This document shows, piece after piece, positions 1 through 10,134 of a stretch of DNA of 64,000 nucleotides (positions are counted from its first letter, which is position 1; each line of letters begins with the position of its first letter). The stretch comes from Furcasterigmium furcatum (lineage: Eukaryota; Ascomycota; Sordariomycetes; Glomerellales; Plectosphaerellaceae), in assembly GCA_001599815.1 (NCBI GenBank), contig BCIA01000003.1:5495598-5559597 (forward strand), in the 5' to 3' direction. The notes beneath the pieces were generated by a model, which worked only from the letters and a program-made list of their open reading frames with translations, did not search any database and was not told where the DNA came from. The position numbers and the translations under genes were made by a program.

Positions 1-555
1 TTGTTGTACACCTCGCAGAGATGGCAATCTGGGAGGGCAAACGGAAGTGTGCGCGGGGAGTTGATGGGAGGGTAGAGGTCGAGTTTGTTTGGGAGATGAA
101 TTGGGAAGCCAGTGAGGATACGTAAGGCAAGCAAGGCACGGAAAGTGCGTTACCTGTTCCTTCCCAGCTTCGCGACTGCTGCGTGCGTAGCTGGGCTAGG
201 CAGGTACGTACCTTCGCCAGCCAATCTGGGGCTAGCGTTGGATGACAGGGGTGGACCGTGCGCGTCACTGACACGTGATTCATCTGCCCCTTTTGCTACA
301 GATTCAGGGGAGGCACGGAAACGACGATGTCTCATTGCTAGGTACGTTCGGCACCTATGCAGGCGCAGTGCGCAAACATGTGTTTTGCATGTACTGTATT
401 GATCTGAATCCCCGAGAAACAATACCATGTCCGTCCTCCGCAGTTCCCAAAGCTAAAGACTGTTGTTCGCATTCCACAAAGTTTCCGCCGCCCCATCCTC
501 ATGGTTCTTCAAGCTCAACGTCTCTCCACCTGCTGACCCGGACAGCGCCCTCTCC
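1..555. other. gene-free left edge
   Basis: I see no supported gene here. Short open frames on both strands lack domain-like or codon-biased sequence. The stretch probably holds the 3' flank of the BTB-like gene at 556-1416. Confidence 0.5.
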
Positions 556-1416
556 TTATGCAGTGAAGATGCTGTTCATACCCAGTGCATTGGTAAGAGG
601 GTCCTGATACGTGACATGGCCGATCTCCTCCGGCAGGTTTCGCAGATGCTTGTTTGCAGGAGAATCGGTAGAAATGCTGTTGAGACGCTTCGAGGTCTCC
701 ATGACTCTGTATGCCGACTTCACAACTTCGAAGAAGTATCCCGCGCGCTGGAAAAGCACGTCGTAGTGGTTAAGGATTTCCTTGAACTTGTCCGCGCTGA
801 TGCCCATCTCCTTAGCGGCGCCAGACGAATTGATGGTTTGCTTCGTAGCATTCTTCAGCCCGTAGCAGATGAACGGCCTGACACCAGCAGCCGCAAGAAT
901 GGCAAGGAAGGGCTTCAAGACTGGCGTGCTGTTGGCCAAGAACACCATGTCGATATGCTCCTGTCGCAGGGCGTTACGGTGCTGGATGAGCACATGCCGG
1001 ACCTCGAGCTTGAGGAAGTCCAACAATCTCGTGCGCTTGTTCATCTGCAGGAAGTCCGCGGCAACCATGGCACCGAGGCAGTTTGTAAGATGTAGAGCTC
1101 CCTGACAAGAAGTCCAGCCAGGGAGCTTGGGAAAGCTGCCGACCACCAGGAAGGCAACGATGAGACTGAAGGAAGGGCCTTTCACCGTCTCTAGATGCAT
1201 CTTCCCTTTCGATGATTCCATCATGGGTGAGTCGAGGGCTCCTTGGAAAAATGCAAAATTCTCTTTCAAGAACTCTCTCGAAAAGGAAACTGCGAGGTCG
1301 GGGTCGCTGCCAAACGATACCGTGAAATTGCCCTCGCGGACAGGAAACCAAAGACTGGCGAGTATTGTCAGTGAGGTTTTCGTCACTTCAATGCGATGCG
1401 AGCCTACCTCAGCCAT
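556..1416 (-). CDS. BTB/POZ-like domain protein, hypothetical
   Basis: Single exon, 286 residues from the ATG at 1416; the frame stays open further upstream but has no better ATG. Residues of about 25-140 have the rhythm of a BTB/POZ fold: a strand with FTVSFGSD, a hydrophobic stretch ending in FFQGAL, then MMESSKGKMHLETV followed by a helical segment and DFLQMNK. In BTB proteins the FF-x-G and E-x-x-x-G-x-I/M-x-L elements precede the helix pair used for dimerisation. The remaining half is helical with no recognised catalytic motif. BTB proteins often serve as adaptors or cullin-3 substrate receptors, but nothing here shows a partner. The fold call is inference from spacing; the protein could be an unrelated helical protein. 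ATG GCT GAG is followed by GTAGGC, which could be a donor, so the N-terminus is uncertain. Confidence 0.45.
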   Translation of the reverse strand: MAEVGSHRIEVTKTSLTILASLWFPVREGNFTVSFGSDPDLAVSFSREFLKENFAFFQGALDSPMMESSKGKMHLETVKGPSFSLIVAFLVVGSFPKLPGWTSCQGALHLTNCLGAMVAADFLQMNKRTRLLDFLKLEVRHVLIQHRNALRQEHIDMVFLANSTPVLKPFLAILAAAGVRPFICYGLKNATKQTINSSGAAKEMGISADKFKEILNHYDVLFQRAGYFFEVVKSAYRVMETSKRLNSISTDSPANKHLRNLPEEIGHVTYQDPLTNALGMNSIFTA

Positions 1417-1974
1417 TCCATGGACCCAACGGCAGCCTCTGGCTCCAGGCCCGGCGCGGACTGCGGAACTGGTTAGACCCAAGCACGGGGACAGTGACAA
1501 CTGAGATCATACCAAGACCTGGACTTGGCCAAGGAGCATCTCAAGCAGAGCCGGTCCTTTTTCCGTTGGCTCAGCTGCCATGTCTGAGAACGTGGGAGTT
1601 TGCAACTTTCCGGGTATGGTTGAGGACAGGAACGTCAAACTTTGAAGCGAGCCAGCTGGATACGGTGGTGACCTCAACCGACTCGAAGAAGCTGTCTGGT
1701 AGACGTAGAGATACAGTGTACAGAGATGCAGTGACAGAGATGAAGGGAGGTGAGAGGAGAAGTAAGTTGAGTGGCATCCTAAGGCCAGTAGCAGGGTATG
1801 GAAAAAGATGCGACTTCCTGCCGTAGGTAATTAATCCCCGGAAGTGCTTTCCAAAGCCTCAGGTACCTGCCAGAGAACCTGGAAGAGAGCGGGTTGAGGG
1901 GCACCAAATCTTTCAAAATTCCCATGCCGAATACCTAAGGTACCTGTTTATCAAATCAAACCCTCGGACCCGGC
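1417..1974. other. intergenic, with AGGTACCT palindromes
   Basis: Lies upstream of the BTB-like gene and downstream of the FMP32-like gene. It carries two AGGTACCT palindromes, at 1861-1868 and 1938-1945. No gene is supported. Confidence 0.4.
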
Positions 1975-2826
1975 TCACATCAACAGCCTCCAGGCACCGA
2001 GAAGCAGCGCCGCGAAACCAGTGCACACGCCCATGAGCCACTGCAGCGTCTGGAACTTGACCTGCTCGAGCTTCTCCCTTAGCGTCGCGACTTCCTGCTC
2101 GATCTTGGTCTCTGTCTCCTTGATCTTGAGCTCCTGCCCGACGGCCTCCTCGCGGATGCGACCCTTCTCTAGGTTCAGGTCCAGCCGCACGCTGGCCTGG
2201 GTGCGCCCGATCTCGTCGCGCAGCCGGCTGCTCAGCTTGGCGATCTCGTTGTTCAGGCGCTCGTGGGCGGCGCGGGTGGTGTTGGACTCGGTGCTGTCGG
2301 CGGAGAGGAGCTCGGAGCGGAGCTGGGCGAAGTCGACCTTCTGGGTGTATGTTGCCTTGGCGGCGTCTTCGCGGAGGACCATGGTGCGCGTGAGGTTCTG
2401 GATGCTGCGGGTTGTCAGAGAGAGGATACGAGATACGCATGGTAGGGGTGGTGCACACCTTTCCTGGATAACGTCGTTGAGCACTTTCATCATGGCGGCG
2501 GCCTGCTCCTCGGTGAAGCCTTCGCCCTTCAGGCGCTGGACGAATCTCAGGGTGTCGAAGTGGTGATCCCGTTGTCTTGATGGTGTAGAATGAAATGCCC
2601 TCATTGTTGCCGGGCTCTGTAGCACTGCCATCGGCCTCTTTGCCGGCGCCGTCGTCTCGCATCGTCCGAAACCCCTCGATGTATGGTAAGACCTGACTTC
2701 TCGTCGGTCATGGTTGCTGGTGGGCAGAGGACGGGGGAATGATTGAGCTGCCGGGACAGTCCAGCTGAGCCTCGGTAGCAAGAACTTTGGGAGCCCTTCG
2801 GCAACCCTGACAGTGTGCGTCGCCAT
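1975..2826 (-). CDS. FMP32/MCUR1-type mitochondrial coiled-coil membrane protein
   Basis: Two exons, 265 residues. The intron is 2405-2458 (54 nt, donor GTGTGC, branch CTGAC, acceptor CGCAG); it has no stop, so unspliced RNA would add 18 residues. Start is the ATG at 2826. The N-terminal 80 residues are basic and Ser/Arg-rich, as in a mitochondrial presequence, and include an AFHSTP element typical of fungal import signals. The family core follows: HHFDTLRFVQRL, GFTEEQAAAMMKVLNDVI, then a long coiled coil rich in Glu, Lys and Arg. One C-terminal membrane helix (MGVCTGFAALLLGAWRLL) ends the protein. The family (DUF1640, CCDC90/MCUR1, yeast Fmp32) sits in the inner mitochondrial membrane and has been linked to cytochrome oxidase assembly, proline metabolism and calcium uptake. 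Family assignment is strong; the exact role is inference. Confidence 0.85.
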   Translation of the reverse strand: MATHTVRVAEGLPKFLLPRLSWTVPAAQSFPRPLPTSNHDRREVRSYHTSRGFGRCETTAPAKRPMAVLQSPATMRAFHSTPSRQRDHHFDTLRFVQRLKGEGFTEEQAAAMMKVLNDVIQERCAPPLPCVSRILSLTTRSIQNLTRTMVLREDAAKATYTQKVDFAQLRSELLSADSTESNTTRAAHERLNNEIAKLSSRLRDEIGRTQASVRLDLNLEKGRIREEAVGQELKIKETETKIEQEVATLREKLEQVKFQTLQWLMGVCTGFAALLLGAWRLLM

Positions 2827-4168
2827 CTTCGCGGGTATCGTCAGTCAGTCAACTCGGTGTTGTAGAGGAAGAGCTCGGCAACATCTCGAGACCCCTGCGC
2901 GATGATGGCATCCGATGTCAGTTGTCGCGGCTTTCCGTTGCACCGCCTGACCCACATCGGAAGCCCAGCCCGATGGCCAAGTCACCGTCCCTGCAGGGGC
3001 TTGCCGAGAATGAGCCGGCTACAATCACGTGACTCTCCCCGGCAACGCCCAACACTAAAATTTCCATCGCCGAATCTGCCAGAGCCGCTTTTTCCTCTCT
3101 TCTTCTTCATTCAAATATGAACAACGCAAATTGCACATTCAGATTCTCATAACATTTGATGCGAGGTTCGCTTCTGCTGAGCCCAAGACCATTGAAACCT
3201 GGGGATATAGGATGGAGAGGAAAGCGAACAATCTTGGGTGCGGTGCTTCTCTGCCCTCGTTGGCAACATGAGGAGGATCGCAATGATTGAGCGTACATAC
3301 TTTTGCTGCCTCTGGGCGGTTCCCGCCCTCGCCTGAGTGACCCGGTGACTGCGCGTCACCCATCCCTAATCAGATGGCTGTCGCTAAGAAGTATCTAGAC
3401 ACGCCACTCTGTGCTCGTCTTCGTACTCGTCGCGACGGTCCTCAGCCGGTCCCTGAGCCAGGCCGGGGCAGACGGTCAGGATGATGAACCTTGCCATGAT
3501 GCACGTCTGTCCCCCTGAAGGTCGACACCATCCATGATGAAGCCCTGGCCATAGTTACCAAGCTTCACCATGCTATCGACCATGCCTGACCGGTTCTCGC
3601 ATGTCACACGCTGCCATCCCCCTTGTCTACATCACCCGGGCATCACATCACAATGCATATTCACTCGGGAACAGCACCCATGCCGGAAAATTTGAGCTTT
3701 CCATTGAACTCGCAACCAGACAGACTACTTTTGAGTCCGGTCTCAAGGCAATAACCAGGGCCCCCAGCCCGAGCCCCTCGAACTTAAGGGCATCCGAACT
3801 CGAGACCAAGGCCATCGCCGAACCACTAATTACATTTGAAGAAAAAGGAGCACCGACCGGTCCGAGGCCCGAATCGCGCGCCCGCTGTATATGCAAATCA
3901 AGATTATCCGGGACGGTCAGCCGTCAGGTCAGGGGGGGCCTCGCCCGCCCGCCCGCCGCGTGCCCGCGCCGCGGATCGAAGAGAAGAGTTGTATGTGTGC
4001 GTTGTTGTCTGTATCCAGGCAAGTTTTGGTTGCGTTCGTGGTGTTTGCGAGTCCCGAGGACAGGAGAGACAGTCATTCTTTTGGTCTTCCGTGTTGTGTT
4101 TTCCGCAGTGTGGCGATCCCGTTGCTCGGCGGAGACCAGGGGAATGTCGAAGACGGCCATGGAGCGTT
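2827..4168. other. gene-free interval
   Basis: About 1.3 kb with only short out-of-frame ORFs. It holds the promoter of the FMP32-like gene (2827-3100) and the 3' untranslated region of the pheromone precursor, whose last exon resumes at 4168. Confidence 0.45.
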
Positions 4169-4221
4169 CTGGAGAGTCCACGTCAGTACTCGGAGCGAGA
4201 GAGGGCCGCCGGTGAGACTTA

Positions 4222-5010
4222 CTACTCCTCCTCGCCGATGATCTCGCGGGCGACGAGCTCGACGGCATCGAGGTCGCGCTGGGCGAGGTGGCAGGGCTGG
4301 CCCGGCTCGTTGCAGCGGCGCTCGAGCTCGGCCTCGGCCTCGCGCTTCTTGTGGCAGGGCCTTCCGACGCGGCGGCAGAAGTCGGTGGGATCAGCCTCGG
4401 CCTCGGCCTCGGGCTCGGGGGAGCGCTTGACGATCTCGAGGACGGCCTCGGCGGCGCGCTTGGTCTTGTGGCAGGGCCTGCCGACGCGACGGCAGAAGTT
4501 CGTGGCCTCGGCGGAGCGCTTCTTGTGGCAGGGCCGTCCGACGCGGCGGCAGAAGTCGGTGGGCTCGGCCTCCCGCTTCTTGTGGCAGGGCCTGCCGACG
4601 CGGCGGCAGAAGTCGGTGGGCTCGGCATAGCGGCGCTCGATGGCGAGGCCGGAGAGGAAGCCGTTGGGGTCGTCGGAGGACCTGGCGAGGATCGTGGAGA
4701 GCTCCTCGGCCTCGCGCTTGGCGATGTCGCAGGCCTCGCCGTTGCTCATGCAGAAGGGGATGGCCTCGGCATCGCGGGCGGTGAGTTTCTCGGTAGTCTC
4801 GTCGGCGATGGCCTCGGCGAGGGCCTCGGCGGCGCGCTTGGCCTTGTGGCAGGGCCTGCCGACTCTACGGCAGAAGTCCGTGGCTGGTCTGGGTGTCAGT
4901 GGGAACAATCCAAGCCGTCTGAGCTCCTGGGGGGACATGCGGTTGGGCTCGGGAAGAGCAACGGCGTTGACAGCCGCGACGGCGAGGGTCAGGGTAATGA
5001 AGAACTTCAT
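4222..5010 (-). CDS. peptide pheromone precursor (alpha-type, ppg1/ccg-4-like) with tandem peptide units
   Basis: 262 residues. Residues 1-18 form a signal peptide (MKFFITLTLAVAAVNA). The undecapeptide FCRRVGRPCHK occurs five times, at residues 46, 134, 153, 172 and 211. Units are flanked by KR Kex2 sites and Ala/Glu dipeptides (AEA, EAEP) as trimmed by Ste13-type peptidase. Two degenerate units keep the cysteine and glycine spacing: FCMSNGEAC at 86 and CNEPGQPCH at 233. The fungal alpha-pheromone pattern W-C-x3-G-x2-C-W fits, except that the Trp residues are Phe and His here. Known precursors of this class are processed in the secretory pathway and bind the Ste2/Pre2 receptor. An intron (4169-4222: GTAAGT donor, TACTGAC branch, CCAG acceptor) starts at the third base of the stop codon and changes TAG to TAA. 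Other Kex2-processed repeat peptides are a weaker alternative. Confidence 0.8.
   Translation of the reverse strand: MKFFITLTLAVAAVNAVALPEPNRMSPQELRRLGLFPLTPRPATDFCRRVGRPCHKAKRAAEALAEAIADETTEKLTARDAEAIPFCMSNGEACDIAKREAEELSTILARSSDDPNGFLSGLAIERRYAEPTDFCRRVGRPCHKKREAEPTDFCRRVGRPCHKKRSAEATNFCRRVGRPCHKTKRAAEAVLEIVKRSPEPEAEAEADPTDFCRRVGRPCHKKREAEAELERRCNEPGQPCHLAQRDLDAVELVAREIIGEEE
4288..4875 (-). repeat. in-gene array of seven pheromone units (five identical peptides)
   Basis: Within the pheromone gene, residues 46-241. The units at residues 134, 153 and 172 are spaced exactly 19 codons apart and are nearly identical in DNA; the others are separated by longer spacers. Two units have diverged everywhere except the cysteines and glycine. 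Confidence 0.85.
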
Positions 5011-5188
5011 GGTGTCTGTGTGAAGTTGTCGTGTGTCGAAGGGGGGACTCGTCAGGTATGAATGTCTCTTGGGGGTAGGAGACTCTGATCTTGTCGTGAA
5101 GGGTTGGATTGTTGCTTGCGATGGCCTTCAAGGAACGAGTGCAGAGCAAGAGGATCTCGAATGCTGAGAGCCGTCCATGAGACTCTAC

Positions 5189-5194
5189 TTTATA
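5189..5194 (-). promoter_or_regulatory. TATA box of the pheromone precursor gene
   Basis: TATAAA on the minus strand, about 180 bp upstream of the ATG at 5010. A TATA element fits a strongly and conditionally expressed small secreted peptide gene. Position only; the transcription start is not known. Confidence 0.45.
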
Positions 5195-6653
5195 GAAAGT
5201 TGAGGCACCTCTTATTGAGGCTGTCCGTACTCAATGCCGATCAATAAGGTGGTGTTCGGGGCAATTGGCCTGCTCAGCGGTGCCAATAGCTTTATTGTGC
5301 GTCGAATGGCCCAGGCTTGCGTCTCGTGCCGCCAACACCGACCTCAACACCGCTGCATCAAAGGCAGTGTTCGAGGCCAAGGTGCAAGGAGGCAACAGGT
5401 GACCGGATTCTCCAAGGAATTGTGATCACAGCAGGGGCCCTTGGTGCGAGCCGGCGTTGCGCCATGTCGAGGGAGATGGGTGGCCGTCGGCCGTCACGTT
5501 ATTGACTCCTATTGAAGCAGCTGGTCTGGGAGAGAGCCTGGCAAGCCTCATCTGCGGCAAATTCTGACACCGGACAAAGAATATGATGCTGTACTGCGTC
5601 TGCTGCCGGGCATGATCAAGCCAATGTCAGGGTTGCCGCCCCTGGCTCCGGTGAGGTCCGTCTTGGCCCTGGGCCCGAAAGACATGCCGGCCGGCATCGA
5701 ACTCGCCCGAGACAGCCCTCAGCCGTACCGAAAACATTCCAGAACCTTGCATGGGCCTGAGTTTCGACGTTTTTCTGCTCGAAACCCGCCTCTGGTCGTT
5801 TGAAGATCGGCGGGTGGGCGTTATTCAGCAGTTATTCAGCCCCTTATTGAGAGCTTATTCAAATCCGAAAAGGGGTAAAAGGGGCTGCCACCACCTCGAC
5901 CCGTTCCACGCCCCACACAACGCCCCTTCACACTCCGGCGCCGCCGCCTCTCGGAATAAAGCGGCAGATTCAAGAGTCGGGATGCGATGTCCCCACGTGG
6001 CACAATCTGGACGTTCTTGCTTTGAGCCGGGGGACGAGCAGGACAAGAGATTCGAGTGCATGTGCTCGAGACATGCATGGCCCTTCTTTCTCGTGGAGCC
6101 CTTGAAGCCCCTGCGTCCGAGGCAAGGTCCGAGGGCAGCTATTTCCAAAAGGCTGGGAAGTGTCTGTTCACCGGCCCTGCTTGGTTTGCTGCAATAGATG
6201 GTCTATCTGGGCTTGGTTAATCCGACATCTGACTGCCACACAGAGCCCGGAGAAGAGACGCCTCCAACTTCCCGTTGCCCGCCAAGAGTCACCGGCGGTG
6301 TGATGGAGCGAGAGCTGGCGGTGATAGTCCACATGCTGGAGCATTCAGACCTGTTTGCAGGCACCGGCTCATCGCTTACCCCCGGGAACGTGGCGGAAAC
6401 TAGGCTCTGGCCGTTGCACGGCGGTCTCAGGGTGTAGGGGCTGGGCAGCTCTCGTCAACTTCACGCGTTCGTTTCTGATATCACGGCACAGTCAGCCGAG
6501 AATATGGCTTGTCTTGAATGGCTCGTTGTTATTCATACGGGGGCCCTCAACAGGACCATTTCGCTACGTAGCAGCGCCACCCGGGCTCTGAGTTATGGAC
6601 GCCCCGGGTGCCTGGCAAGTATTCGGCTAACACGGACATGAGCCTGGGGGTAA
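5195..6653. other. gene-free interval
   Basis: About 1.45 kb between the pheromone promoter and the phytase stop codon. The open frames here are short, overlapping and lack any domain signal. No gene is supported. Confidence 0.45.
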
Positions 6654-9010
6654 TTACTCCTCAGCAGGGCATCCGGGGTCCTCGCCGCCCAGCCCAGCCC
6701 TCGGGTCCCAGTCCGGATCGACGTGGTCGAGGAGGTTGAGGTGCTCGACGCCCTCGGCGGCGAGGATCTTGTCCAGCGCGACCAGCTTGTAGCTCGCCTC
6801 GTCGCTGGCGCCGCCGCCGGGGAGCTCGTTCGAGTCGTCGTGGACGACGACCAGGCCCCTGGGGAACTCGGGGCCCAGGTTGACGCCGACGGCGGCGAGG
6901 CCGTCCGTGTTGGTCACGTGGTCGATCTGCCCGTCGGCCGAGTCGGTGACGGTGAAGGTCAGCACGTAGTCGTGGGGGTGGGCGCGCTGGTAGACGTTGA
7001 AGGCGCTGACGCCCTGGCAGGAGACGATGATGTAGCCCTCGTCCTTGGTCGCGCCCTGCACGAGGGTGACGCCCTCGACGTCTCCCCAGATGAGGCCGTC
7101 GCCGACGTAGGCGATGCGGTGGCCCTCGTTGCTGCCGTCGGGCTCGGCGTCGTACCGCCAGAGGGCGGAGGGCTCCTCGCCGAGCAGGAGCCAGCCGTTG
7201 TCCTCGTCGGTGACGCAGCCCTCCACCTGGCCGCCCGATCCGCCGACGAAGTCCCTGACGAGGGTGGTGTGGAGGGTGCCGTTGGGGAAAGAAGTGAGCT
7301 CGTACTGCATGTAGCGGGCGGACTTCTCGTTGACGAAAAGGTACTGCTTGCCGGTCTTCTTGGAGCGGTAGACGCAGGAGCCGTAGAGCTCGTCCTCGAC
7401 ATCAGAGGGCTGAATGCCGCCGTCGATATCCTGCAGGACACCGTCGGCAGTCATCTCGAACATGCTGCCAGTGTGTTAATAAGAGGACTTTATGAGGGGC
7501 TCGGCCGAACCTACCAGAGCGTGTTATCACCACGGCAAGCCGCGTAGGCAAGGTCGACGGTCCTGTTGCCGGCCTGGAAGCTGTAGATCATATCAACGTT
7601 GTTGGGCTGGGCGCCGGGGTGAACCTGGAGAAGGGTCCCGGTAAGGTCGAAGACGCCCAGACCGGCGCCAGTCTCAGACTTGGTGGTGGTGATGATGCGA
7701 GACTCCTCGCGGGCCTTGGGAGAGATCCAGATGGCCGGGTCGTCTCCATCGGCGCCGTTGGCCTTGGTCTCATACTTGGGCTCGACGAGCAAAAAGGAGC
7801 AGTGAAGGCCGCCCCAGCCCTTCTCGCACTCGCACTGGTTCGGGCCCACGCAGGTGCCATGGCCGGAGCAGTTGTCCTCGCAGGTGATCTCCTCGCACTT
7901 GTCGCCGGTGGATCCGGCGAAGCAGTCGCAGGTGCCGGCCTTGGGGGAGAAGAAGCCCTGCTTGGAGCACTCGTCGCGGATGGGGTTGCGCTTGCGGCAG
8001 CCCACCTGCACGCGGGGGTCGTACTCGGCGTTGACTTCGATCTTGAGCTCCTCGAGGACACCCTCGAGGGAGCTGAAGCCGAAGCCCTCGAAGTCGTCGG
8101 CCTCGGAGGCAAAGGCCAGGACGCCGGAGGGGTACTTAGAGGTCGAGGCCTGGTACATGCTGAGGGCCTCAACCTCGATGTCCTCGAGGCCGGCCAGCTC
8201 AAGAGTGCCGACAAGGTTCCAGGGGTATTCATAGACAGAGATGACGTTCTCGAGGGCCACGAAGAGGTAGTCATCTCCGCTTCCCTTGGAGTGGTACACG
8301 GCAACACCGGTCAGGGTGTCGTCAGCCTCACCCACGACACTGAACTCGGGAGCCTTGGTGGATTCCTCCAGGTCGATGGAGTACAGCTCCTCGCCGTCAT
8401 CAGGGGTCAGGAAGAGCTTAGAGGCGGTCTGAGAGACGGCGCATCCGGCAAACTCCATGGGAACGGGGAACCTCTGGACCTCGACAAACTCCACGGCGTC
8501 GCCCTTCTCGCGGATCAGGAGCTGGAAGGCCTCGTTCTTTCCAAAGACGTAGATGTAGTTGTTGGCGCTCTGGCTCTTCCAGGTGCAGATGGCAGACCAG
8601 TCACCACGGGAGCTGAACTCGGCGCCCTCGACCCTCTCAACGTCGGGGAGGCTGTACGCGCTCATGACGGAGGTGGTCTGGGGCATGGAGACGAGGTAGT
8701 CCTTGCCGCCGATGTCGTAGACGGTGGCCACGAGCTTGGTGCGGCCAGTGAACAGGCTCGTCAGCGCCTCCAGAGGAACGTCGCCGTTGATGTCCCACGT
8801 GTGGAAGCCGCCGTTAACCGTGCCGCCATCGTTGCTGATGAGCAGGGGGGCGGAGTCGGAGTAGTAGACGGCGGTCCAGTCGGACTCGATGAGACCGGAG
8901 GTGTACGCGGTAACATTGAGCTCGAGCTCGGGGGCGGCGGCGGCGAGCCAGGGCTGGAGCATGGCAGCAGCGGCCACAGTGGCCGTGACGGCGAGAGATC
9001 TGGCGCTCAT
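6654..9010 (-). CDS. secreted beta-propeller 3-phytase with EGF-like modules
   Basis: Two exons, 768 residues. The intron is 7465-7514 (50 nt, GTAGGT...GGCAG). I chose the ATG at 9010 because it directly starts a signal peptide (MSARSLAVTATVAAAAMLQPWLAAAA); the frame is open 52 codons further up. Residues of about 30-335 form a first phytase-like propeller (ISNDGGTVNGGFHTWDI). Residues of about 340-405 are cysteine-rich EGF-like repeats (DNCSGHGTCVGPNQCECEKGWGG). Residues of about 410-768 are the canonical beta-propeller phytase domain: DGDDPAIWISP, ITTTKSETGAGLGVFDL and GAQPNNVDMIYSF. The second domain keeps the acidic residues that bind calcium and phosphate in this family. It should hydrolyse phytate to lower inositol phosphates outside the cell. 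The first propeller looks degenerate and may not be catalytic, which is inference. Confidence 0.88.
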
Positions 9011-10134
9011 GGTGGGCAGGTCAAGCTGTTGATGAGACGGAGCGTGGCAGACCAGGGAAGGCCAGAAGGCGGCCTGGAGGAGGGACCGGCATTTTAAGCC
9101 CGGAGGGATCATCGGTCGGCTGAGTGCTCGTCGATGTTCTGCGTCGCCATCCCGCTCCGATGGCACCCCTCAATCAGTCCAGGCCGTTCGGCCTCTGCAA
9201 GGCCCCGGGCGGATATGCAGAGTAATGTCGTCGAGTTGCTTAAAGCAGACCGAGCTGCTCTTGGACCTGCATTGGCGTCCAAGGGGGTCAAGGTGAGACG
9301 AGTCGGCGCGTGCTCGCTGTGGTGTTGACGATTGGAGAGATGGACGAGCCGCGCCGGCAGAAGATGCCGCCCATTGGCCCTTAGTTGCCTTCTAGAAGAC
9401 ACCCAACCCCTGATCCCTGTGTCCCGTTGCCCGTAAAGTACCCCACGTGCCGAGCACCACGCCGTTTGGGGGGCGCGAGCTTGACTTGACCTCGTGCTCT
9501 CACTGAGCTTGAATGTAACCACGCCCACCTTGTTCCCGGAGAATAACATGTTAGGCTTCTGGGGGCTGCTCCTAGCGCTAATACCGCCCAACACTACGAA
9601 AAACCACTCGACGCCGGGTTGAAGACAGGGGCATGGGTTCACGTTCTGTCAGTAGTGTTATTGGGCCGATACTCCAACTACGGGCGCAGATGTGTGTGCT
9701 AAGGAGGCCGGCGCTGTGGCTTTCGAAGTCCTTAAATTGCAGTTGGGGTGCGTGCTGTGTGTAAATAGCTGATAATGACCGGCACGTGGTTGTCAACGGG
9801 AGATCGTCAGAGGTCCATCTTCGGAAGTTTCCCGTTGCGACCTCCTCGAGAAACACGCCAACCTGGAGCCTCAAAAAAGACATTGCACATAATGGTAGGT
9901 CGAGTTGGTATATTGTTGTCGAGTGGCGATCGTGTCTCCATCTCTGGTCTATCCATTCATCTCTAGCCATGCTCGTCGTCAGCCTGGCCTGACCTCAACC
10001 TGCCAACCCAGTCCATGCGAAGATTTTGAAGAAAACAAAGTTGCACTGGCGGATGAGAGGCCTGTTCTCCATCACTCGCCACCCAGTATCTCCGCAATGG
10101 TCTCCCGAATCACCCTGCTGTCCACGAGGTTTTC
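9011..10134. other. gene-free interval
   Basis: Holds the promoter of the phytase gene and the 3' region of the glycogen debranching enzyme gene. Small open frames here show no recognisable protein features. Confidence 0.45.

Noticed and set aside
4288..5061. 257-codon plus-strand open frame across the pheromone gene
   Set aside because: Antisense shadow of the repeat array; repetitive only because the real gene is.
6723..7547. 274-codon open frame on the plus strand
   Set aside because: Antisense to the second phytase exon, low-complexity Val/Gly/Asp.
7619..9097. 492-codon open frame on the plus strand
   Set aside because: Antisense to the phytase gene, Gly/Leu/Val-rich shadow of GC-rich codons.
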